Assembly: GCA_021397835.1 (NCBI GenBank)
Contig: JAJFZO010000049.1
Coordinates: 7,073,001 to 7,137,000 of the forward strand
Source of the DNA: Moringa oleifera
Lineage: Eukaryota > Streptophyta > Magnoliopsida > Brassicales > Moringaceae
Length of the DNA stretch: 64,000 nucleotides
Direction: 5' to 3'
In this document: positions 50,501-61,161 of the stretch, one piece after another
Layout: each line of letters opens with the position of its first letter
How positions within the stretch are numbered: the stretch's first letter is position 1
Notes under the pieces: generated by a model
What the model saw: only the letters and a program-made list of their open reading frames with translations
What the model was told of the DNA's origin: nothing
Databases searched by the model: none
Position numbers and translations under genes: made by a program

Positions 50501-51284
50501 ACAAGGTACTTGCTAAATTCAAAATGGATTATGCCAAACCAGTGAGTATACCTTTGGCTAGTCACTTCAGGCTATCCAAGAGTCAATCTCCTTTAACTGA
50601 TGATAAGATTGTATATATGGGCAAGGTGCCTTATGCTTTTACTATTGAGAGTTTAATGCATGCCACAGTATGTATAAGACTAAACATAATATATGTAGTA
50701 GGAGTTGTTAACAGGTACATGAGTAATCTAGGAAAACAACACTGGGAAGCAGCTAAATAGATTTTTGGGTATTTAAAAATGACTACAGATTTAGCTTTAT
50801 ACTTCAAATAGATATAAGGTTGCATGGTTATGTTGATGTTGATATGGCTGGTGATATACATAGCAAAAAAATTACTACAGAGTATGTTTACACATTGGGT
50901 GATATTGCAATCAGTTAGATGTCTAAACTACAAAAGTTAGTTGCACTTTCTACTACAGAGGCTGAATATGTTGTTTTTACAAAAGCAAATATGGAGATGA
51001 TACGGTTATTATTTTTTATGAATGAACAAGGGCATAAGTTTGAAAAAAGTATATTGCACTGTGATAATGAGTGTGCCATTTATTTAGCAAAGAATCCTAT
51101 ATATCATGCTAGAACAAAGTATATACAAGTCAGATATCACTTCATAAGATCAACTTTGAAAGATGGTGTCTTATTACTTGAAAAGATACAAGAAAGTCAG
51201 AATTCAGCTCATACATTGACTAAGGTTGTCACAATCAAAAAATTGAAGTTATATGCAACTTTAGTGAGATTTTTTAGATACTAA
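47595..51284 (+). pseudogene. Copia gag-pol polyprotein remnant
   Basis: Gag at about 47600-48150 (KFDGTDYAY start; HLKIGEGNSVATHLNEFKTI). Protease at about 48262 with ILDSGASFHTI, the DSG active site intact. GAG-pre-integrase near 48655 (W-H-C-stop-Y-G-H-M-SEKGM) and integrase core to about 49170 (VHIDVWGPS, DNGEEYI, HGVTERMNRTLEER). RT from about 49780 to 50470 (QMDVKITFFHGDLEEKIYM, YKLTKNLYGLKQAP), where the catalytic YVDD box reads YFDN. RNase H at 50920-51284 (LSTTEAEYV, HCDNECAIYLAKNP, IQVRYHFIR). At least fifteen in-frame stops or frameshifts are spread through the whole, many of them TAG or TGA. No functional product is possible. Confidence 0.88.
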
Positions 51285-51360
51285 TTGGGGAGTCATAGTT
51301 ATTACAAGTGGAAGAAATAATTGAGATAGTGAATTAGTCTCCAAGTGAGAGATCATTTAG

Positions 51361-51741
51361 TGTGTGTGGAGATAACTTTACCTAGAAGGGTATTTTGAGG
51401 TTTTCATACATGCATTATTAGCTTTGAGCTTTATTATATATGAGAATTTCTGCCCACGTAAATATAATAAAGAGAGTGAGTGGGAGTCCTAAGGCTTTAT
51501 TATAACAAAAGAAATGTTAAAAAAAAAAATAGTTATCTCTCTTATAATCTATTTTCATAGTGAAAAGATTTTCTACAGTGGTTGCAAAGTGAATGTAACT
51601 CTCAATTGAGGGTGAACCGCTATAAATCTTGTATTCTTGTGGTTGTTTAGTTTCTTCTTACTTCTATTATTGTTACTTTCGAGATTTAAAAATTTAATAT
51701 TTGATCCATCAATTAGGGATTTGATTATCAAATTCTCAACA
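51361..51741 (+). repeat. 3' LTR of the copia element
   Basis: 381 bp, TG..CA ends, simple structure without the inverted insert of the 5' LTR. It contains the same TTTTCTACAGTGGTTGCAAA and CCATCAATTAGGGATTTG blocks as the 5' copy. Confidence 0.85.
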
Positions 51742-51779
51742 GCATATGACAAAAAGCTTTTCAAATGGCCTTACTCCAT

Positions 51780-54700
51780 GTAACTCGAGGTAAGAAAAAA
51801 CCTTGATACGTACTATTGCCTTCACAGGAACAACAACCATGACATAGAGGATTGCTTTTAGTTTAAAAAATGAGATTAAAGCATTAATGCAAGTTAGGTA
51901 TCTCAGAAATGATGTTTAAAGATAATGTAAAAAAAGATAATATAGTCACTCTCTATACATCGACGTCGGAACTTAGCTTGGGAACCTCAACGAGACCTGC
52001 TAGCAGGCTCTTAATAAGTGGTAGAAGATAAGTAGCTAAAACCTAGTTAGTTCCCTTAACAAGGGGCATAACCAATAGAAGCCCCAGTTGAGCCAGTATT
52101 AAGAAGGCAAGCTTGACCTTTAGTAGTGGAGTTAATCTTCAAAGGCTTAAAATTTTAGTTAATAATCAAATCTCACAACTGTAAATCTAGGACATACATA
52201 GAAACAATAAATGTCGTGGTGATGGACTGCCACAAATAGTTAGCTTCTCAAAAACAGATATGGTCTCTCAAGCATAACAATTATGCCTTAGTTACTGCAA
52301 TGTCAACAAATGGGTGCACGGTAAAGCAAGTCTTAGGCAACAATGATAGTTTTGTAAAATGTTGTATTCTATAGTGTATTAACAAGGATGACTTACACTT
52401 GAGAGGACCTTGCACCCTATCCAACACTCTTATAAGGGTTTGTTAGTGAATTCATTTAAGTTTAGGGCACTATTTTTCTCCTAATCACACCGATACTAAT
52501 TCTTATGAAGTAATAAAGTTAATAACATTTTTATTATGGCTTGTTATTGCACTTTGCTATCCTTACTGGCATGGGAAAGATTAGAGGCAACACGAAGGTA
52601 GCTAGTAGTGTTGTGGCACAATGATTAAAGAGCACCAATAAAAAGGTGGAGTTAGCTAATTAGAGGACATGTATCTGAGGGAAGAGGTGCAAAAAAAAAA
52701 AAGCCAGTTGAAAAGCTGGACCTCATCACCTTGGCATTATGGTGCATAATTCGTATCAACATAGGGTATTTTGCTTATAGAGAGAAAGACTAATTGATTA
52801 CTTGGTAAAACAAATTAACATTTTCACCTAGTGTGCTACAAACATAGTAGGCATTAACTCGTAGGTTACCTACCACTCCTAATCTGTCTATCTTACCACA
52901 AAGCCAGTTTGACAAAAAGAAAGAACTTTTTCCTTAAAAGATAGACAACTATTGAGGAAGAAGTTGATAAATTAGCAGTAGTAGGATTCATCAAGGAAGT
53001 ATACTATTTAGACTAGCTGACGAAAGTGATTATGGAGAAAAAGTTCAATAAAAATCAAAGAATGTGTGTGGACTTCAAAAATCTCAACAATGCATCTCTA
53101 AAAGATTGTTGTCCAATGCTTACAATTGATCAATTAGTGGATGAAATAGTAGGGTACTAACTTCTAAGTTTCATGGAGTGTTTTCAAGCTACAATCATAT
53201 CTTAATGAGTTTGGAAGACTAAGAAAAGACTAGTTTCATCATTGACCAAGATATATTGTTTTATAAAGTAATACTATTTGTTCTGAAAATACAAGGGTAA
53301 CAGACCAAAGGTTTGCCAGCAAAATTTTCACAAATAGATCAGAAAGATGGAAGTTTATATAAAGATAGTGAAAAATCATACCCAGTTGCCCACATTACTA
53401 ACTTACCTAAGCTCTTCAAAGTGTTAAGAAAATACAACATGAAGCTCAACCTGCCATATACAGATTCAAGGTAGCATCAGGTAAATTCTTAAGGAACGTG
53501 ATCATAGCACGAAGGATTGATGCTAATATTTATAAAATAACAATAGTCTTGGTTGCCCTTGAAAGTATTAGAGAAATGCAATGGCTTACAAGAGACTCAT
53601 GTGCTCAACAAATTTATAGTCAGGTTTGCAGAGAAACAACTTCTTTTTTTCAAAGTATTAAAGCAATGAGAAGGGTTTGAATGGACAGTAAAGTGTTAAT
53701 AAGCTCTCAACCCAATAAAAGTGTAATTGAAAACTCCAACATTACTCTCCAAATCAATCCTAGTCATCTATCTCGTTGTATAAAAAAAAAAAGTTGTTTG
53801 TTTAATCTTATGCAGGGAAGAAGTTTTAGTCTTAGAAACCAGTTTTTACATCAATTGAGTTCTTAATGCTTAGAGGCAAGGTACACCATCATAAAAAAAG
53901 GTAGCTTTCTCATTCTTAGTTGTGACTTAATGGTTGTGCCCATAATTCTAGGTTTACAAGATCATAGTCCTTACAAATGTACCACTTATGTAGATTTTAC
54001 ATAAGCTCAGCATTTCAAGCCGTCTAGTCAAACGATTAATAGAGCTGAATGAATTTGACATTTAATTCAGGCCATGACACTCTATCAAAGCACAAGTATT
54101 GGAAAACTTCCTAATGGAAGTCATGTCAGCATTCTAAATTTCATAATTAACATTAGGAGAATGGATTTATAGGTGGATAGAGAATCAAAAAAGAAAGCCA
54201 ATGGTGCAGAAGTCTTAGGATTAGACCAAGTAGTGATCAAGTATCCTCTTAAACTTCAGTTCCCACCCTTAAACAATGAAAGTAATTATGAGCCCTACAC
54301 AATGGGTTGAATCTAGTTAAAGAAATTGGAATCAAGCAATTAACTACAAATAGTGACTTTCAACTGGTCATCAAGAGGTTAGAGATGAATATGAACCCAG
54401 AGGAGACAACATGGCTAAAAACTTGCTCTAAACAAAGTGGATTATCAACGTTTTTGACAAATGTGAGGTATGTAAACCAAGTATGTAAGATTAAAGATAA
54501 ACATGTGAACATTTTAGCCATATTTTTTACAAGGAATAATTCTCCACAAGATCAAATTTTCAATAATGTCTTACTTTTGCTTACATGAATAAACATAGCC
54601 TAAAATTAAGCTCATAGCTCAAATTGATCAGATTGTTTCCAAGATACATTTGAGATAGAAATTTCCCTTAAACCAAAAGAATCTTATAAATAAATAACAC

Positions 54701-55848
54701 ATGCAACTAATTTATGATAATCGATTGAAACCTATACAAAAGATTAGTTATAGTTCCATATCTCTAATGTGTAGATGGAAAAAAAACATAAGTATGTCCT
54801 ATGAGAGCTTCATGAAGGTATATGTGGCAACCTTGAAGGTGCAACAACCCTAGCTTTCAAAATCCTAAAAGTCATGATATTATTAACAAGATCTTAAAAG
54901 ATAAACTATAGATGTTTTCTTAAAATGTGTGTGATGCTAGCTTTACTCCAATATGCCTAGGTAGTTAATAGATTTGCTTAGCTCAGTTTTAAGCCCTTGA
55001 TCCTTCACTCAATAAGTCATCAATCTCGTTGGCATTTTGACCTTAATTAAAGATAAAAAATTCACAATAGTAGTCATAGACTACTTCACCAAATTAAAGA
55101 AAGCCAAATTCCTTAACTAGATCATGGATCAAAAGTGTTACGATTTCATGTATGGAAACATCATATGCAAGTTTGATAATTTTTACATATTATTTCTAAT
55201 AACAGGATCCAATCTAAAGGCAAGAGATTTGCACAACCTTACAAAGAGTTAAAAATTCAACAAAGATACAGCTTTATCGGCTATATTAAGATTATGATCA
55301 AATAGAGGTGACCAATAGAACAATTCCGAAAGTTTTAAAAGTTTGTCTCGACAATATAAAAATAGTGTGAGTGGATGAATTACTAAACATACGGTAGGCA
55401 TCTTGAACTACCTTCAGGACTGAAGTTAAGGAAAACCCCATTTTGCCTAACCGATGGGATAAAAGTGGTTATTCTAGTTGAAATTGGTATGTTAGCTCAT
55501 TGATTTGAAAAAATTAATAAAGTTTGATGATAAGAATCTAGCAGCCTAAATCGATCTTGTAGATATGATCATAGATAGAGATTAAATGAAAATGGCTTTA
55601 GCTCAAGCTAAAGCAACACATATTTGTTATAAAAAAGAAAAGAACCATTATTTCAGTCCATGATTAATCCTTGGCAAGGCAGCCCTGAGCACCCGCAATA
55701 GTTCACTAAAAGATTCGTAGTCAATTGGGAAGGGCCTTGTAATGTCATTCTCATCATAGGATCGAGGATTTACTCTCTCAAAATTTTAAAGGGGAATGCA
55801 CTGCCTAGAACTTGACATATCCGACATTTAAAAAGGTTTTGTACATAG
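51780..55848 (+). pseudogene. Gypsy gag C-terminal part and pol remnant
   Basis: The gag end shows TYYCLHRNNNHDIEDC at about 51805-51860, matching the cysteine/histidine-rich tail of Tat-like gag. RT follows from about 52920 (EEVDKLAVVGFIKEVYY, RMCVDFKNLNNASLKDCCP, DQLVDEIVGY). Where the YVDD box should be the sequence reads VYIKIVK (about 53350), so the active site is destroyed. RNase H pieces lie at 54240-54590 (NSDFQLVIKRLE), integrase at about 55030-55380 (DKKFTIVVIDYFTKLKKAKFL, IICKF), and a C-terminal integrase/chromodomain-region segment WEGPCNVILII..KGNALPRT..HIRHLKRFCT stops at 55848. Stops and frameshifts are numerous. Between 51920 and 52900 little is readable; protease should lie there but I did not find its DSG. 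Confidence 0.8.
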
Positions 55849-56014
55849 GTGCTCCTACCATCCATTTTAATTTTTTCTTATCTTATTTCATGTCATTTTC
55901 ATGAATATTATGTATTCCATACATGATTTATTGTTAACAAAAGCACAAGTTATTTTCTTCATATGATGTTTTACTAACCTCCATGAGTTCATCCCTACAA
56001 TCAAATGCAAATGC
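55849..56014. other. Spacer between gypsy pol end and tandem array
   Basis: Short AT-rich spacer with no ORF or repeat recognised. Confidence 0.4.
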
Positions 56015-57015
56015 ATTTCGTCAACCTTGTGGTAGCACTGCTTTAATAATGTGTCCTACAAGAGTATTCCAAGAATGATAGATGGTTTCGTTAAACGTTG
56101 TAGCATCCCTACCTTTACATTATGCCTTACAAGGGTTTGCTTGGGTGATGGATGTTTTGCCAAAACATATAAAGGCCTGGCTTTGGTAATGTGCCCCATA
56201 AAGGTTTGTCAATAGTGGTGGATCGTTTTGCCAAACCTTGTGACAGCCAAATTACCTCGATAGTGTGTTCCACAAAGGTTAGTTAGAAGTGGTGGACATT
56301 TTGCAAAAACCTTGTACAAGTCTTGACTCGATTGTGTGTTCTATAAGGGTTCTTTAAGAGTGGAAAATAATTTTACTAAACCTTATAACAACCCTATCTT
56401 AGTAATATGCCCCATAAAGTTTTGCCAAAAGTGATAAATTTATTACCAAACCTTATGGTACCCCTACTTAAGTAGTATGCTTCATAATGGTTCGCTAAAA
56501 ATGGTAGATGATTTCACCTTTGCCTCAGTAGTATGCCTACAAAGGTTCTCTTACAGTAGTAGATAGTTTCATCAAACCTTATGGCAACCTTATTTCTATA
56601 ATATACCTTATAAGGGTTTGCAATAGTGATAGATGTTTGTTTTGTCAAACCTTGTGGCAGCCCTACTTAAGGAATGTACCCTACAAGGGTTCACTAAAAA
56701 TAGTAGATTGTTTCACCAAATCTTGTGGCAGCCTTGCTATAGTAGTGCACCCTACAAGGTTTCACTAGAAGTAATAGATGTTTTGCCAAACCTTGTAGTA
56801 ATCATACATCGATAATGGTTTGTTTGGAGTGGTAGATGGTTTCATTAAACCTAATGGTACCTTTACTTAGACAATGTGCCTTAGAAAGGTTTGCCATGAG
56901 TGAAACATTGTACCAAACCTTATAGGAGCCCTGTAGTACTGTGCTTCCCAAGGGTGGTAGATGGCTTCACTAAACTTTTTGAGAGCCTTACCTCAATAGT
57001 ATATCCTATCATTAT
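56015..57015 (+). repeat. Tandem array inside the gypsy element, ~15 units of ~71 bp
   Basis: Each unit follows the plan CCAAACCTTGTGGCAGCC, CTAC.T.AGTAGTGTGCC, CTACAAGGGTTTGC, TA.GAGTGGTAGATGGTTT. Units begin near 56025, 56090, 56160, 56232, 56305, 56377, 56446, 56571, 56645, 56716, 56785, 56848, 56914 and 56973, with a shortened one at 56517. Unit length runs about 57 to 75 bp. It lies between pol and the 3' LTR, the place where Tat-like elements are known to carry variable tandem repeats that can seed satellites. Confidence 0.9.
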
Positions 57016-57179
57016 GAATAGCAACTTAAGAATCGATAAGGTAGCTCGTTAAAAGTCGACCGACTTAAACAAGGAGCTATCTAGGATTGTTAAAGCTTTT
57101 ATTCAATATAAATAAAGTGCAGTAATAAAAATAAAAATCTTATTCTATCATTAAACAAAAAGTTCAAAAAACAATTAGC

Positions 57180-58460
57180 AAACAAATAAAAATTCATTCA
57201 CGGGTTGAACCAATGATGATGATAGGGCAAACTCTAAAGGTAATGGAGGAAAAGACAACGTGACTGGAAAAGGCTCACGCAAGTTCAACCAACAACTCGA
57301 TCATAGTAGGAGTAGGCACCTTAGTTGTCTCTTTTGAAAGATTGACTTTGACAATCTCAACCATTAGGACGAGATCAACAACAGGGGATATGATAGAAGT
57401 AGTAGGCAATTTTGCCTCATCTCTCTTATTGTCATACTCCTTTAACGGTTTTGTCTTAATCCACTTAACATTGTAATCTTATTTTTCCTTCCACAGCTCC
57501 CTCTTAATATCACCATAAGTGTACCAATAGAAGCCTAAAGCATGTGCAACTTTTAACTTCTTAAACTCTTTTAAAGTTTGAAACTCCTACACAGCCTAAC
57601 TACATGCCTATTGGAGCTTGATCTAATGACAAGTAACATTGAGACTAGCTTGGAGCTTTTACTATTTGGCCTTCTTATATAAAATGTCAATGAACTTTTC
57701 TTTCATAGTCATAGTCTCTTGGGGCTCCATCACATTGTGTTTTAAGGTATTTGCCTTTTCTCGTAGCTCAATAGATTGGTCAATGGCATTTAATATTGTT
57801 TGGGCCAACCTTTTGTCTTCCTTATGCTTAAGAAAGGTTTAAGATGATTATACCCATTTTTCAGCCATCAATGTCCACTTGTGTAGATCTTATGTGTAAA
57901 GAACGAATTCAACAAGGTCAACTCAATCAAGTTAGTTTAAGAAAATCCATAAACAAAGCAAAATTACATACTACTAGCGTCGTAGACACCATGTTTATGT
58001 AAAGACTAGTATTGCCTATCTCTATCAACACATCAATGTCCTTAAGAAATATCAGCTTTTGATGTAACATTGTATGCCATAACTGAACCCAACACTGAGG
58101 TCTCTTCCCTTAGCTTTGCGATCGGGAAAAAGATAGCTAGCATAATCCATAATGCCTCGATTTTTAGGTTATGAAGACGCTAACGTCACCAAGAACCATG
58201 ACCCATGACTCAAGATTAACACTTTGTTTTCTTTCTTACTAATTGATGCCTCCATAATGGGAGTAGCCATAAGATTACTCGATGCCAATCTTTTATATGA
58301 TACTATTGACGTTGGTGTCACCATAGCAAAAGTAACCGAGGTAGTTTTACCTAAGCTCTACCTAGAACTGTTACCAGTGGTAATAAGGGTCATCCTTCTC
58401 ATCTTGGTTTTTGCCTTTGCAAGGAGATTTCCATCTTAGGTAAGATCCTTGGGTCTGATG
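57180..58460 (-). pseudogene. Decayed antisense ORF of the gypsy element
   Basis: On the minus strand, opposite to pol, the best segment is 57842-57656: KHKEDKRLAQTILNAIDQSI, ELREKANTLKHNVMEPQE, MTMKEKFIDILYKKAK, a charged helix-forming stretch. Upstream in that direction (58100-58460) are serine/threonine- and lysine-rich pieces, and downstream (57640-57200) KEFKKLKVAHALGFYWYTYG and DIKRELWKEK before several stops. Position and strand fit the extra antisense ORF of Tat-like elements (a family often labelled putative gypsy-type transposon). Function of that ORF is unknown; here it is broken. Confidence 0.5.
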
Positions 58461-60129
58461 TCTACAATTTAGGAATTTTATATTAAGTTAGAGTTTGACA
58501 AATCAAGCTTGTATAATTCAAGGAGTTAATAGCAAAATATAAAAGCTTAACAAAGCATTAGTGTTAACCACTTTCATCAATATTAGGTTTATTCTCTATA
58601 TCCCCTTGCTACCACATATATCTTAATATTAACCGTAGAACAACAAAGCAAAAAATAATAAAAAAATTATCATTAGAAACAGGGGCCTTTAAATCAACTA
58701 TCGAGGTCTTCTTGTTTGCATATGCACTTTCATCGATGAGGATAAGTCTCCCAAAAATGAAGAATTGAATTATTAGCCTAATATTTTTAGAAAAGGAGAT
58801 CCAGATTATTAGAATAGGGCTCTTAGCTCGAGAGATCTGAATTACTTTAAATCTTTAAAAAGTTTTTTAATGGGATTCCTAGTGAAAAAGCTAAGGAATT
58901 TTTGTTTAACAAGCCTAGAAGCACTAACTCTAGTTTTTATCATTTTGAGCTACTAGGGAGCTTAACATTTTAAGGGGAAGGACTATAGGCAAACAAGTGT
59001 AAACTTTACATAACTACCCAAGCTTCATGTAAGTACTAACAAGCTAAGCCCTGAGCTATTGATTTAATGAATCTAAGAGCGAGTAGAAGTTATCAAGGGA
59101 GGATTCTAATGGATGCAAAAGGCTTAAAAGTAAGCCAATGATTATAAAAGGATTTTAGGTTATTCTATTTTGCATACCAGTCTTTATTGAACATCAAAAT
59201 CCCCTCTTAACATTGGCTTCAAAAATGAAGCTCTAATGCATGTTGACATACCAATATTAGCATCCACTTATGAAGTCATAGACCTTCTTCATATAGAAAA
59301 AAATTATACAACACTTCTAAATTATCACATTGGAATCCTAACTCCAAACATGTGACTTGGAAAGCTACTAAATAGTGCCACCTACTCGGAGCCACTTAGG
59401 ACAAAGAAATTTTTACCTCATGACAAAAATACAATTGACACTTATGCCTAGGAAGCCTCAAAACACCCTCTAAGGCCTCTTCGGACACGTAGATAAAGCC
59501 ATCCTAGGTATCCAAGGCCTATCTTAGTTATAACCAATTGTACTCCTTCTAGAATGTCATACCTTGACCTAATTCAGTCTAGTCTTTTCTTACCAATATT
59601 GGATGATGTACTCTCATAGATTGCATCATCCTCCACAATCTCCTCATACTCTCCTCAATGCTCTCTTTATTTTCCTTTCTTTCTCTTTTTTTTTTCCTCC
59701 CCTACCTTTAGAATCAACTGTTTACCTATCACCCGTTGTTATATGAAACAAAAGAAAAAAAAAATAGTATTAGGATAGAAAAACTCACCAAAGGTCAGAA
59801 AAGAGAAAATCGATTAAAGCAACTGTGAACACACATGAAAAACAAGTTAAAGCACGATGGGATTAAATGGCACAATCAAGCAAAATTGAAAGATTAAACA
59901 AGAAAATGACAAGCCAAGGTAATAAAGAGAAAAGAGAGAAAGCTAGATGGGTAGAACAATTGATGTTCAAATGATACCTTCAACCTCAAAACATGCAACA
60001 TCGCCAATATAAAAAGCCGCGAATACAATAAGTCAAACAAAAAACAAGAGTGACTCAAGCCCTCATACCAAGAGTCACTAGATACAGCTATGTTTTGACA
60101 CCTTGTTTGATCACCAACAAGTAGTTAAA
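58461..60129. other. Gypsy 3' region between antisense ORF and 3' LTR
   Basis: No coding sequence recognised on either strand and no tandem repeat. It is probably decayed antisense-ORF 5' sequence and spacer belonging to the gypsy element. No clear polypurine tract was identified before the LTR. Confidence 0.4.
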
Positions 60130-60985
60130 AAAAAAAAAACATTGAAGGCTAAGTCCGTCCAAACTCGGTTGAAGAACCCAAGCTTCCCATCGGTTGGCTT
60201 GCTTCCTACAGTTCATTTGCTCGATAAATGATATACATGTGTTTGGCATTCTGTCCACTTAGTAAAGCCACTCATTCATGCAAAACTAGATCAATTAAGT
60301 CTCTTCGTGTTAGGCTTGCCACATTAGATACATTAAGCTCCCCACCACTGTCATATAATTCAGCTTTGTCCAAGTCAGATGAGAGCATAACGTCCAATTC
60401 GTAAGCAAGTAGTAGTTCGATTTAAGGAGCTCAAGAAAAAAGCTCCTCATTTTTGTCCTGTAGTTCAACTCGTCACTGTCATGTGAGACCATAGCGCTCA
60501 GTTCGTGGGCCTAAGTTACTTAAGGAGTCTAAGAAGAAAGCTCCCCACTTCAAACATGCACATTAACAACTCAACCCGAACATAAGATCAAGTTAACAAG
60601 TAACAACATGGTCTTGAAAATCTTGGATCGACCCGAATTTCCTAATATATCTTGCCATAGTTAATATCCAAAATCTTTCAGTATACTTTCCACTGTATCC
60701 ACTTATAATATCTTACCAAATACCTCCAAATTAAGAGTTTTCATCAAAATACCATGAAATTCACCTTAAAACTAATAAAAAGAATATGTACTTTTTCGTT
60801 ACAGACTTAATATTTATTTGAAAACTAATTACTAACTTTAAGTATAAAAGGGATATTTTTTATAAGCTAAGATCATCCTTCCGTGAACAGTTTCAAGTTT
60901 TACCATCAACCCTTTGTCCAAATATTTGATTGACAAACGAAAAACAACTTGAGCTAAAAGGTAAAGACCATAATTGAGGTGATCC
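60130..60985 (+). repeat. 3' LTR of the gypsy element (approximate), with internal duplication
   Basis: Partner of 44960-45740. It contains a ~120-bp internal duplication built around (A/G)TGAGA(G/C)CATA.CG followed by TTCGT.GGC/TTCGTAAGC and AAGGAG.C.AAGAA.AAAGCTCC.CA, seen once near 60375-60450 and again near 60478-60555. The right end is about 180 bp upstream of the start codon of the S-domain gene. Confidence 0.6.
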
Positions 60986-61110
60986 CCGCGCCACGTCCCT
61001 TTCACTCATTAGGACTAGTAGTTAGAGACAGCAAGCAGTTGACTAGTCTTGACATGAATAATGGAAGACTGAGTGACTTCTGTTCTGTGTGAACCGATCT
61101 TGCACTCGTT

Positions 61111-61130
61111 TTCTTCTTCTTCTTCTTCTT
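61111..61130. repeat. (TTC)n microsatellite upstream of the S-domain gene
   Basis: Six to seven TTC units about 30 bp before the start codon, probably in the leader. Confidence 0.9.
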
Positions 61131-61161
61131 TGTACCATAGCAACAGCATACACTTAAGGGA

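Larger units (their letters stand above)
46906..51741 (+). mobile_element. Degenerate Ty1/copia retrotransposon nested in gypsy gag
   Basis: LTRs begin TGAGTATGG (46906) and TGTGTGTGG (51361); the 3' LTR ends CAACA at 51741. A methionine-initiator-type primer site starts at 47552, and the order gag, protease, integrase, RT, RNase H is that of copia. Both gypsy gag halves flank it, so it inserted into the gypsy element. No target-site duplication can be read (TACGT left, GCATA right). The purine tract AAGTGAGAGATCA precedes the 3' LTR. The 5' LTR is rearranged by an inverted duplication. The element is about 4.8 kb and coding-dead. Confidence 0.88.
44960..60985 (+). mobile_element. Degenerate Ty3/gypsy retrotransposon, Tat-like layout, with nested copia
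   Basis: Two diverged LTRs (about 44960-45740 and 60130-60985) bound gag pieces, a gypsy-type pol, a tandem-repeat array and an antisense frame. Layout in order: 5' LTR, gag start (46200-46770), nested copia (46906-51741), gag end with a zinc-knuckle-region-like segment (51780-51920), RT, RNase H, integrase, pol end at about 55848, ~71-bp tandem array, antisense ORF, 3' LTR. Extra space and an antisense frame after pol are characteristic of the Tat lineage. Without the nested element it is about 11.2 kb. All coding parts have many stops and frameshifts, so it is dead. LTR ends are approximate. Confidence 0.8.

Noticed and set aside
46901..51746. Target-site duplication of the copia element
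   Set aside because: The five bases on each side (TACGT and GCATA) do not match, so none is claimed.
56015..57015. CRISPR-like regular array
   Set aside because: Whole ~71-bp units are homologous with no unique spacers, in a plant retrotransposon; it is an ordinary tandem repeat.
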